Shown here: piece by piece, positions 1 to 5,083 of the stretch
Position numbering within the stretch: position 1 is the stretch's first letter
Layout: every line of letters starts with the position of its first letter
NCBI GenBank assembly: GCA_945897765.1
Contig: CAMDGP010000175.1
Span: 1 to 5,083, forward strand
Direction: 5' to 3'
DNA length: 5,083 nt
From: Chitinophaga pinensis
Lineage (GTDB): Bacteria; Bacteroidota; Bacteroidia; Flavobacteriales_D; Crocinitomicaceae
Position numbers and translations under genes: made by a program
Notes under the pieces: model-generated
What the model was told of the DNA's origin: nothing
The model's input: only the letters and a program-made list of their open reading frames with translations
The model's database searches: none

Positions 1-21
1 CCCTCGAAGTGAGATTGAAAT

Positions 22-49
22 TCCCCCTTTGGAGGGGGCAGGGGGAGGA
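22..49. repeat. GC-rich palindromic repeat (REP-like hairpin with a second G tract)
   Basis: A C5 tract (23-27) and a G5 tract (34-38) form a hairpin with the six-base loop TTTGGA. A second G5 tract (41-45) could compete for the same C tract. The segment stands out sharply from the AT-rich flanks. From memory, closely similar CCCCCTTTGGAGGGGG blocks are dispersed in many Flavobacteriia genomes, often beside DUF559 genes; I cannot verify this here. No T tract follows directly, so it is not a classical terminator. Tracts GG, G5, G5 and GG in a row could also allow a weak G-quadruplex. Bases 1-21 hold nothing I recognise. Confidence 0.7.
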
Positions 50-122
50 TTTTTGAACAAGAATTATTTATTTTTTAAAAGTAAAAATTGTAACAAATGA
101 TCTTTTTCTTTAACTTAATGGT

Positions 123-488
123 ATGCAATCTAATAATTACTACAATAAAAACTTAAAAGAATTTGCCAGAGAATTAAGGACGGAATCAGTATCAAAAGCT
201 GAAAAATATCTTTGGAAAGCTCTAAAGCAAAAACAACAAGGAGTTGGTTTTAAAAGACAACGACCAATATTAAACTTTATCGTTGATTTCTTTGCTCAAG
301 AAATAGATCTAATAATTGAAATTGATGGAAGCTCTCATTTCGTAAAAAGCGAGTACGACTATTACAGACAGCAGAAATTAATTAATTCAGGATTTCAAAT
401 TCTTCGTTTTTCAGAGGGAGAAGTTTGTCAAAATATTGATGAAGTTTTGAAACAGGTTCAACATGCTATTTATTGTTTAAGAAAATAA
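123..488 (+). CDS. DUF559 (Vsr-like PD-(D/E)xK) endonuclease-like protein
   Basis: This 121-residue protein spans essentially one DUF559 domain, the family's usual size. The family belongs to the Vsr/very-short-patch-repair branch of PD-(D/E)xK nucleases and is presumed to act on DNA in the cytoplasm; the substrate of stand-alone members is unknown. Visible landmarks are the helix around A26-E27-K28 with W31, the basic FKRQRPI segment (43-49), VDF (54-56) with candidate catalytic D55, the strand LIIEIDGSSH (63-72) with E66 and D68, the YD pair (78-79), and LRF plus E100 (94-100), which match the family's 'LRF..xEV' ending. No signal peptide or membrane segment is seen. The ATG at 123 leaves the family's usual N-terminal 'ARELR..xT.AEK.LW' region intact; an ATG at 118 is out of frame. 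No Shine-Dalgarno is visible. A GC-rich palindrome lies about 75 bp upstream, and the next gene converges on it, so it is probably transcribed alone. Confidence 0.85.
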   Translation: MQSNNYYNKNLKEFARELRTESVSKAEKYLWKALKQKQQGVGFKRQRPILNFIVDFFAQEIDLIIEIDGSSHFVKSEYDYYRQQKLINSGFQILRFSEGEVCQNIDEVLKQVQHAIYCLRK

Positions 489-546
489 TTAGCTTCTCCT
501 ATGGGATAATTTTTATTAACGAATACAAATCTTCACTAATTTTTTT

Positions 547-2211
547 TTAAATCAGCGCCCTCCCTTTTTCTGTTAGTTGATATGCTTGTTGCTTGTCTTT
601 TGGGTTGGATTTATTGGTCCATTCAATTAATCCCAAATCAAAAAGCGGTTTTATAAATATGCGTTTATTCCGCGATTGATAGTTCAATCCTAAAGCTTCT
701 TCTAACAGCTCTTTTCCTTTTTTGGGTTCATTTTGGCAATGTTTCAAAAGCTTAAGATGTCGGCTTGTAAGTTCCTCAATATTTGTTACTATTTTTTCTA
801 CTTTCTTCTCTTTCCTATATACAGCTTTAGGTTCGTTGACTATCTGATTGTTTGATTCTTCAGGTAGGTTATTAATAAGCCATTCGATGTATTTTTCTGT
901 TTGCCCAGCTAAAAAATAGGGCAAATTCAACAGGTGGACTGTTTTTCCTTTTGGTGTTTTTATTTCATTCAATGAAAGTTCACCTGCAAAAAATCGTATC
1001 GCATAGTTTAATCTGGATTCGTCTAAAAAATTCAAAAGCGAACGCAATCTACCAGAATTTCCCGATTTCACTTCAATCGGAACAGCTTTACCTTCAAAAG
1101 GATAAACGAAATCAAGTTCGGCATCTGAACTGTTTTTATCTCTTACCCAAAAGTTTAGTTTTTCAAGTGGCGTGCTTTTGTGAGCAATCAATTCTTGACC
1201 AACCAAATGTTCAATCATTGTTCCTTGATAAACGGAGTTCAAATCTTTTGTTCCCAATATTTCTTTTTGCAACCCAACGCCAAAATTTAATAATCCAGTA
1301 TCTAGAAACTGTAATCTTGGAGATTTCCTTGAATCACGTAATAATGGTATTTCAAAAAAGGTTGTTGGATAGATCAAGTTTAGCAAGTGCGTTTTTTGTA
1401 AACTCTCCAATATTCCTGAGACTTCTTTAGAGGTAAACTTCTTATTTCCAAAACTTTGAAAGGTTACTCGTTTTCCTGCAAGAAATAAGGATTCATTGAT
1501 TATGGTTCGTATTACTTGAAGTTGACTTTCGTTTTTTGCATATTTTTCAGCGTCTTCAAGGTATGAATTTAATAACGACTCATAGATCGGTTTTAAGGAA
1601 GTTATGTCTTTTTGCTTAGCATATTGTTGGATTACACTTGGCATTCCTCCTAAAAGTGCATAGGTGTGAAAGAGACTCAAAAGTCGATTATAGGCATACG
1701 ATTTTAGTGGTACTTTTTGAAGTTCCTCTAAGGCTAAAGTTTCATCGATTGCTCCAAGAAATTCCTCAAAAGATACAGGTCTAAGTATTTTATATTCAAC
1801 GCGACCGACAGGAAAACTGATGTTTTTTCCAAGCAAGGTTTCAAGCATACTTCCAGCGGTAATAACATGTAATTGCGGAAGGTCTTCATAAAAGTAGCGT
1901 AGGAAGTTTATTGCTTTTGGCACTTCTTGTATTTCGTCTATAAAAAGTAAGGTTTCTGAAAGAAGTTCCCATTTTTTCCCTTCGATAAAAAAGATGCGTT
2001 GTGCCAGAAGTTCAATATCACTCAATGTTTGAAAGAGTTGTTTGTATTCTTCTTTTTCAAGATTGAGGTAGATATATTGCTTGTATTGTTTAGAAAATTC
2101 GTGAACCACGGTTGTTTTTCCAACTTGTCGAGCACCACGAATTACCAATGGTTTTCTGAACTCATCATTTTTCCAATCCTCTAATTCTTGAAGTATTTTT
2201 CTATAAAACAT
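547..2211 (-). CDS. AAA ATPase with DUF4143 domain, nuclease-like motif and C-terminal winged helix
   Basis: The protein has 554 residues. The N-terminal AAA core shows Walker A GARQVGKTT (26-34), Walker B TLLFIDEIQE (87-96, with D92 and E93), and a sensor-1-like ITAGS (117-121). The DUF4143 part follows, including FLDTGLLN (302-309). Then comes ELDFV (365-369) and, after a short loop, PIEVKSG (378-384). The spacing D367...E380-x-K382 fits a PD-(D/E)xK fold of the kind known in this family. Typical relatives end near residue 440. Here a charged linker (about 446-480) leads to about 75 residues (481-554) resembling a winged helix-turn-helix: 'KPLFDLGLIE' followed by a beta-hairpin and 'YQLTEKGRALI'. 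ATP hydrolysis is well supported; the biological role of the family is not established. The gene is divergent from the type IIG gene. A perfect -7 box lies 17 bp upstream of the ATG, with three phased repeats beyond it. The start is chosen because the MFYRK..L..W opening is typical of the family. No membrane segments are seen. Confidence 0.9.
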   Translation of the reverse strand: MFYRKILQELEDWKNDEFRKPLVIRGARQVGKTTVVHEFSKQYKQYIYLNLEKEEYKQLFQTLSDIELLAQRIFFIEGKKWELLSETLLFIDEIQEVPKAINFLRYFYEDLPQLHVITAGSMLETLLGKNISFPVGRVEYKILRPVSFEEFLGAIDETLALEELQKVPLKSYAYNRLLSLFHTYALLGGMPSVIQQYAKQKDITSLKPIYESLLNSYLEDAEKYAKNESQLQVIRTIINESLFLAGKRVTFQSFGNKKFTSKEVSGILESLQKTHLLNLIYPTTFFEIPLLRDSRKSPRLQFLDTGLLNFGVGLQKEILGTKDLNSVYQGTMIEHLVGQELIAHKSTPLEKLNFWVRDKNSSDAELDFVYPFEGKAVPIEVKSGNSGRLRSLLNFLDESRLNYAIRFFAGELSLNEIKTPKGKTVHLLNLPYFLAGQTEKYIEWLINNLPEESNNQIVNEPKAVYRKEKKVEKIVTNIEELTSRHLKLLKHCQNEPKKGKELLEEALGLNYQSRNKRIFIKPLFDLGLIEWTNKSNPKDKQQAYQLTEKGRALI

Positions 2212-2227
2212 TACCCTTAATTTTCAT

Positions 2228-2235
2228 CAAAGGTA
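2228..2235 (-). promoter_or_regulatory. Bacteroidota-type -7 promoter element of the ATPase gene
   Basis: On the minus strand the bases read TACCTTTG, a perfect match to the TAnnTTTG -7 consensus of the Bacteroidota primary sigma factor. Transcription would begin around 2221-2223, giving a leader of only about 10 bases before the ATG at 2211. No clear TTTG is present at the expected -33 position, which is instead occupied by the first 33-bp-phased repeat (2252-2272). That suggests the promoter is helped or blocked by a protein bound there. Confidence 0.6.
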
Positions 2236-2251
2236 TAAAATAGTTTTGAAT

Positions 2252-2338
2252 AATAATTAAAATGAGGGATAATTTTATGAAATAAATAATTAAAATGAGG
2301 GATAAAATGATTTTATTTTCAATTAAATTGAGGGGTAA
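2252..2338. repeat. Three direct repeats at exact 33-bp spacing (operator-like)
   Basis: The core AATTAAAATGAGGGATAA occurs at 2255-2272 and again, identical, at 2288-2305; identity extends three bases further left in both, giving 21 bp. A third copy at 2321-2338 matches at 16 of 18 positions (AATTAAATTGAGGGGTAA). Starts are spaced 33 and 33 bp, about three helical turns, so all copies face the same side of the DNA. Relative to the predicted ATPase start site they lie at roughly -31, -64 and -97. They sit in a divergent intergenic region and could also influence the type IIG gene. An iteron array is the other reading, but no replication initiator gene is present. Confidence 0.8.
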
Positions 2339-2351
2339 TAATAAGAAGTTA

Positions 2352-2364
2352 CTGTCCAGTTAAT
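2352..2364 (+). repeat. Left arm of a 13-bp inverted repeat bracketing the type IIG gene
   Basis: CTGTCCAGTTAAT is the exact reverse complement of 4974-4986. The identity stops at both edges of the 13 bp. The first seven bases match the inferred end of the insertion sequence on the right (TGGACAG read inward there), so this may be a scar or a preferred target. No transposase remnant lies on this side. Confidence 0.6.
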
Positions 2365-2444
2365 CAGTTTATATTCAAAACTTAAATATTTATATGGTTT
2401 GAATTGAACATAACTCTTCAACCCCCCTTTCCCAAAATATTTTT

Positions 2445-2452
2445 TACCTTTA
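2445..2452 (+). promoter_or_regulatory. Possible -7 element for the type IIG gene
   Basis: TACCTTTA matches TAnnTTTG at all but the last base and lies 18 bp before the ATG at 2471. This is nearly the same geometry as the better -7 box of the divergent ATPase gene. No TTTG is seen at -33; that position holds a C-rich stretch (2422-2433). A weaker alternative is TATGGTTTG at 2393-2401, whose spacing is one base too long. Confidence 0.35.
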
Positions 2453-2470
2453 GGCTACCTAATTTTCACA

Positions 2471-4978
2471 ATGGCATTATTTCAAAAAACAGTCATCAAA
2501 AAACACTTGCTCGATGCAAATTCAACGGAAGTGGATGCTGCTTACCAACGTTTTTCAGCTTATTTTCACGATTCCGTTCGCCAACAAAATATCCGAAATT
2601 CCAAAGAGGAACAGTTTCAAGAAGGTTTTCTGCGCGAGTTGTTTGGTCATATTTTTGGCTACACACTCAATCCGGAGCCGAATTTCAATTTAACGACCGA
2701 GCTTAAAAATACAAGCAACAGTAAAAAGGTAGATGGCGCCATCGTTTTTGATGGAAAAGCTATTGCAGTAATTGAGTTGAAAGGAACGAATACAACCGAT
2801 TTAAACAGCATCGAAACACAGGCTTTTGGCTACAAAAACAATCAGTCGGAATGCGTTTACGTGATTACTTCCAACTTTGAAAAATTGCGTTTTTATATCG
2901 ATAATTCGATTGATTACGAAGAGTTTAACTTGTTTACACTTTCGCGCGAGCAATTCAATTTGTTGTATTTGTGCTTGAGTTTGCCAAGTATTCAGCAGAA
3001 TTTACCGAAGCGTTTGAAAGATGAATCCGTTTCGCAAGAAGATGCCATTACCAAAAAACTCTACAAAGATTATTCGGAGTTTAAACGTGCTTTGTACCAC
3101 AATTTGGTGGAGCTGAATCCCGAATTTGATAAATTATTGCTCTTCAAAAAAACGCAGAAGTTACTCGATCGTTTTCTGTTTATTTTCTTTGCGGAAGACC
3201 GTTTGTTGCTTCCCACGAATTTGATTTTTCGCATCAATCTGGAATGGAAAAATTTGATGAAAATGCGAATGACTGTTTCGTTGTACGAGCGTTACAAGGT
3301 TTATTTCAACGATTTGAACGTGGGTGCAAAAGTGACTTTGCCAGCGTTTGGAAAGAAAACAGGCGATGCAATTGAGGCTGAATTTGAGATTTTTGCTTAC
3401 AACGGAGGTTTGTTTGTGCCCGATGAAGTTTTGGACAATGTGAAAATCGACGACGAAGTGTTGCACGTGTACACCGAAAAAATGAGTCACTACGACTTTG
3501 ACAGCGACGTGGACGTGAACATTTTGGGACATATTTTTGAAAACTCACTCAACGAAATTGACGAAATTAAATCAGAGATTGAAGGCGAAACGGTTGACAA
3601 AACCAAGACCAGACGTAAGAAAGACGGTGTTTTTTACACGCCAAAATACATCACGAAATACATTGTTGACAATACCGTTGGGAAATTGTGTACTGAGAAA
3701 AAAGCCGAGTTGAAATTGGCAGATGAAGATTACACCAACGACAAAAAGATACAAACCAAAACCAAAAAAGCGCATTTAGACAAACTCACCGATTACCGAG
3801 CGTGGTTGTTGCAACTCACGATTTGTGACCCAGCTTGTGGTTCGGGGGCGTTTTTGAACCAAGCACTTGAATTTCTGATTGCCGAACACCGTTATGTGGA
3901 CGAATTGCAAGCAAAATTGATGGGCGACAGTATGATTTTGAGCGATGTAGAAACCAGCATTTTGGAAAACAACATTTACGGCGTGGATTTGAACGACGAA
4001 AGTGTGGAAATTGCCAAGCTATCTTTGTGGTTGCGCACGGCTCAGAAAGGCAGAAAGCTGAACTCCTTGAACAGCAACATCAAATGTGGCAACTCCTTGA
4101 TTGACGACCCCGAAGTCGTGGGAGACAAAGCTTTTTCGTGGGAGAAAGAATTTCCTGAAGTGTTTGCACGTGGTGGTTTTGATGTGGTGATTGGGAATCC
4201 GCCTTATGTTGATAATAGAGGTTTTGATAAAAGTGAACTTTCTTTTTTATACTGGAAATATCCAAATTCATTTAAAAAATCAGGAACAGATAAATTTAGA
4301 ACAACAAAGTTAAATTTGATCGCTCCATTTATTGAATTGAACTTAAACATATTAAAGAATGGCGGATTAATAAGCTATATATTTCATAAAAACATATTTA
4401 AAACTAATAGTTACACCTCGATTAGAGAATTCATTTTGAATAAGTTTAATATTTTACAGTTAACTGATTGGGGGGCAGGTCAGTTTCAAGATGTAGTTGC
4501 AGAAACCGCTACTTTTGTTTTAAAGAAGGAAATTTCATTAAATGAACAAATTAAAGTTGAATTCTATCATTTAAGTAATAAGTTCCTAGAAAATTATCAA
4601 TCGCAATCATCTTTTTTATTGGCATATGAATTTATTTTTGGCATTTATGCAAATACGATAGAAAGACTTATTTTAGAAAAAATTGAATTTGATTCAGTAA
4701 AACTAGAAGAATATGTAAATGTAAATAATGGAATTGTTACGGGAAATGATAGTAAATATTTAACCTTTAACAAACTATCTGAGTTAAGTAAAAAAGCTAT
4801 TAGAGGGAAAGACTTAAAAAGATATTCTTCATTGAAAGAAAATGAATATGTACATTATGTTAAGACTGAACTATTAAGAAGTCGTGATGAAAACATTTTT
4901 TTATCTAAAGAGAAATTGTTAATGCAAATGATAAATATTGAGTTTGTAATTACATATGACTATAATGGAACCAATTAA
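2471..4978 (+). CDS. Type IIG (Eco57I/TaqI-like) restriction-modification protein, C-terminally truncated
   Basis: This 835-residue protein combines DNA cleavage and N6-adenine methylation using S-adenosylmethionine. The N-terminal nuclease shows E50-E51 in a helix, then D88-G-A-I and IELKG (101-105), giving the PD-(D/E)xK triad D88, E102, K104. A helical linker follows (about 190-350, including FFAED 239-243). The methyltransferase has motif X GVFYTPKYITKYIV (386-399), SAM-binding motif I DPACGSGAFL (453-462), NIYGVDLN with acidic D506 (501-508), and catalytic NPPY (576-579). Near the end, GIVTGND and IRGKDLKRY (777-785) are the beginning of a TaqI-like C-terminal specificity domain. Full-length relatives run, from memory, to about 1,000-1,200 residues. 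Here the stop falls in the inverted repeat at the edge of an insertion sequence, so most of the specificity domain is missing. Recognition, and probably both activities, are likely lost. GC content and arginine codon use change abruptly after NPPY. The MALFQK start is typical of the family; no Shine-Dalgarno is seen. Confidence 0.88.
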   Translation: MALFQKTVIKKHLLDANSTEVDAAYQRFSAYFHDSVRQQNIRNSKEEQFQEGFLRELFGHIFGYTLNPEPNFNLTTELKNTSNSKKVDGAIVFDGKAIAVIELKGTNTTDLNSIETQAFGYKNNQSECVYVITSNFEKLRFYIDNSIDYEEFNLFTLSREQFNLLYLCLSLPSIQQNLPKRLKDESVSQEDAITKKLYKDYSEFKRALYHNLVELNPEFDKLLLFKKTQKLLDRFLFIFFAEDRLLLPTNLIFRINLEWKNLMKMRMTVSLYERYKVYFNDLNVGAKVTLPAFGKKTGDAIEAEFEIFAYNGGLFVPDEVLDNVKIDDEVLHVYTEKMSHYDFDSDVDVNILGHIFENSLNEIDEIKSEIEGETVDKTKTRRKKDGVFYTPKYITKYIVDNTVGKLCTEKKAELKLADEDYTNDKKIQTKTKKAHLDKLTDYRAWLLQLTICDPACGSGAFLNQALEFLIAEHRYVDELQAKLMGDSMILSDVETSILENNIYGVDLNDESVEIAKLSLWLRTAQKGRKLNSLNSNIKCGNSLIDDPEVVGDKAFSWEKEFPEVFARGGFDVVIGNPPYVDNRGFDKSELSFLYWKYPNSFKKSGTDKFRTTKLNLIAPFIELNLNILKNGGLISYIFHKNIFKTNSYTSIREFILNKFNILQLTDWGAGQFQDVVAETATFVLKKEISLNEQIKVEFYHLSNKFLENYQSQSSFLLAYEFIFGIYANTIERLILEKIEFDSVKLEEYVNVNNGIVTGNDSKYLTFNKLSELSKKAIRGKDLKRYSSLKENEYVHYVKTELLRSRDENIFLSKEKLLMQMINIEFVITYDYNGTN

Positions 4979-4986
4979 CTGGACAG
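4974..4986 (-). repeat. Right arm of the 13-bp inverted repeat, at the IS junction
   Basis: ATTAACTGGACAG pairs perfectly with 2352-2364. It contains the stop codon (TAA, 4976-4978) that ends the type IIG reading frame, and from 4980 onward it is probably the first bases of the insertion sequence (TGGACAG...). Confidence 0.6.
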
Positions 4987-5083
4987 CTATTTGTCAAAAT
5001 TAAGGTATTTCATGATACCATAAGGTGGGTTTTATAAAAATCATTTGGGGCGATTTGACTTAATGATTCATGCCTTCTTTCAT
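4979..5083. mobile_element. Terminus of an insertion sequence (IS3-like), running off the window
   Basis: The type IIG reading frame breaks off here in mid-domain. The following DNA carries the end of a transposase-like frame on the minus strand, about 30 bp from the presumed tip. IS3-family elements end in 5'-TG, and a TG is present at 4980-4981, so the element probably starts there; the exact edge is uncertain by several bases. A small hairpin (GGTAT 5004-5008 with ATACC 5015-5019) surrounds the transposase stop. The second end and the target duplication lie outside the window, so the family is tentative. Confidence 0.6.
5010..5083 (-). CDS. C-terminal end of an IS3-type transposase (rve integrase core), partial
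   Basis: Only the last 23 codons and a TGA stop are inside the window; the gene continues past the right edge. The visible residues ERRHESLSQIAPNDFY followed by KTHLMVS match the closing pattern of the retroviral-type integrase core in IS3/IS481 transposases, roughly 'ERxHeSL..(V/I)tP.d(V/F)Y'. This segment lies beyond the catalytic DDE residues, which would be off-window. The gene points toward the 3' end of the type IIG gene, so the two are convergent. The stop lies about 30 bp from the presumed IS tip, normal for such elements. The minus-strand frame beginning ATGAAAGAAGGC at 5083 stops after seven codons and is not preferred. Confidence 0.6.
   Translation of the reverse strand, partial: ERRHESLSQIAPNDFYKTHLMVS

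Noticed and set aside
2..100. An open frame from position 2 through the palindrome to a TGA at 98-100, reading PRSEIEIPPLEGAGGG and onward.
   Set aside because: It has no start in the window, only 32 codons, and its composition comes from the G-rich repeat. It could be the end of an upstream gene running into the repeat, but nothing recognisable supports that.
500..548. Possible bidirectional terminator between the convergent DUF559 and ATPase genes, with T9 at 540-548.
   Set aside because: No convincing stem precedes the T tract; the only pairing near it (TCC/GGA around 507-516) is too short.
951..1430. Long open frame on the plus strand opposite the ATPase gene, and similar frames opposite the type IIG gene.
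   Set aside because: They are antisense or overlapping frames of well-supported conserved proteins and show no domain motif of their own.
2252..2338. Plasmid-type iteron origin made of the 33-bp-phased repeats.
   Set aside because: No replication initiator gene, DnaA box cluster or partition gene is visible; promoter operators explain the position better.
2422..2433. C6 tract followed by TTTCCC upstream of the type IIG gene as a phase-variation slippage site.
   Set aside because: Six bases is short for slippage, and the tract lies outside the coding region with no promoter box spanning it.
5004..5019. Hairpin GGTAT/ATACC as a transcription terminator for the type IIG gene.
   Set aside because: The five-pair AT-rich stem is weak, has no T tract after it, and overlaps the transposase stop codon; it is probably part of the IS end.

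Overview
The window looks like an accessory, defence-type region of a low-GC Bacteroidota genome, probably Flavobacteriia or Cytophagia. This is inferred from three things. Start codons lack purine-rich Shine-Dalgarno sequences. A perfect TAnnTTTG -7 box (TACCTTTG) lies before the ATPase gene. A C-tract/G-tract palindrome sits in otherwise AT-rich intergenic DNA, of a kind I associate from memory with these genomes. No rRNA, tRNA or CRISPR array is visible.

Layout. Bases 1-122 hold a GC-rich palindromic repeat (22-49). It is followed by a small DUF559/Vsr-like nuclease gene (123-488, +). Converging on it after a 58-bp gap is a long AAA ATPase gene of the DUF4143 type (547-2211, -). The ATPase has a nuclease-like D...ExK motif and an additional C-terminal winged-helix-like domain. 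The divergent intergenic region (2212-2470) carries the ATPase promoter, three direct repeats set exactly 33 bp apart, one arm of a 13-bp inverted repeat, and a weak promoter for the next gene. Bases 2471-4978 (+) encode a type IIG (Eco57I/TaqI-like) restriction-methylation protein: an N-terminal PD-(D/E)xK nuclease, a helical linker, an N6-adenine methyltransferase with DPACGSGAFL and NPPY, and only the beginning of a TaqI-like specificity domain. The reading frame ends at the edge of what looks like an insertion sequence. The last 105 bases hold its terminus and, on the minus strand, the last 23 codons of an IS3-type transposase.

How the parts relate. All three full-length reading frames carry PD-(D/E)xK-like signatures, which fits a defence or genome-conflict island, but nothing in the sequence shows that they form one system. 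The type IIG gene is a mosaic. Immediately after NPPY, GC content drops from about 48% to about 26% and arginine codons switch from CGN to AGA, as if the specificity region had been exchanged by recombination. An IS insertion then removed the end of that region, so sequence recognition is probably lost. The ATPase may regulate itself through the phased repeats upstream of it; this is a hypothesis.
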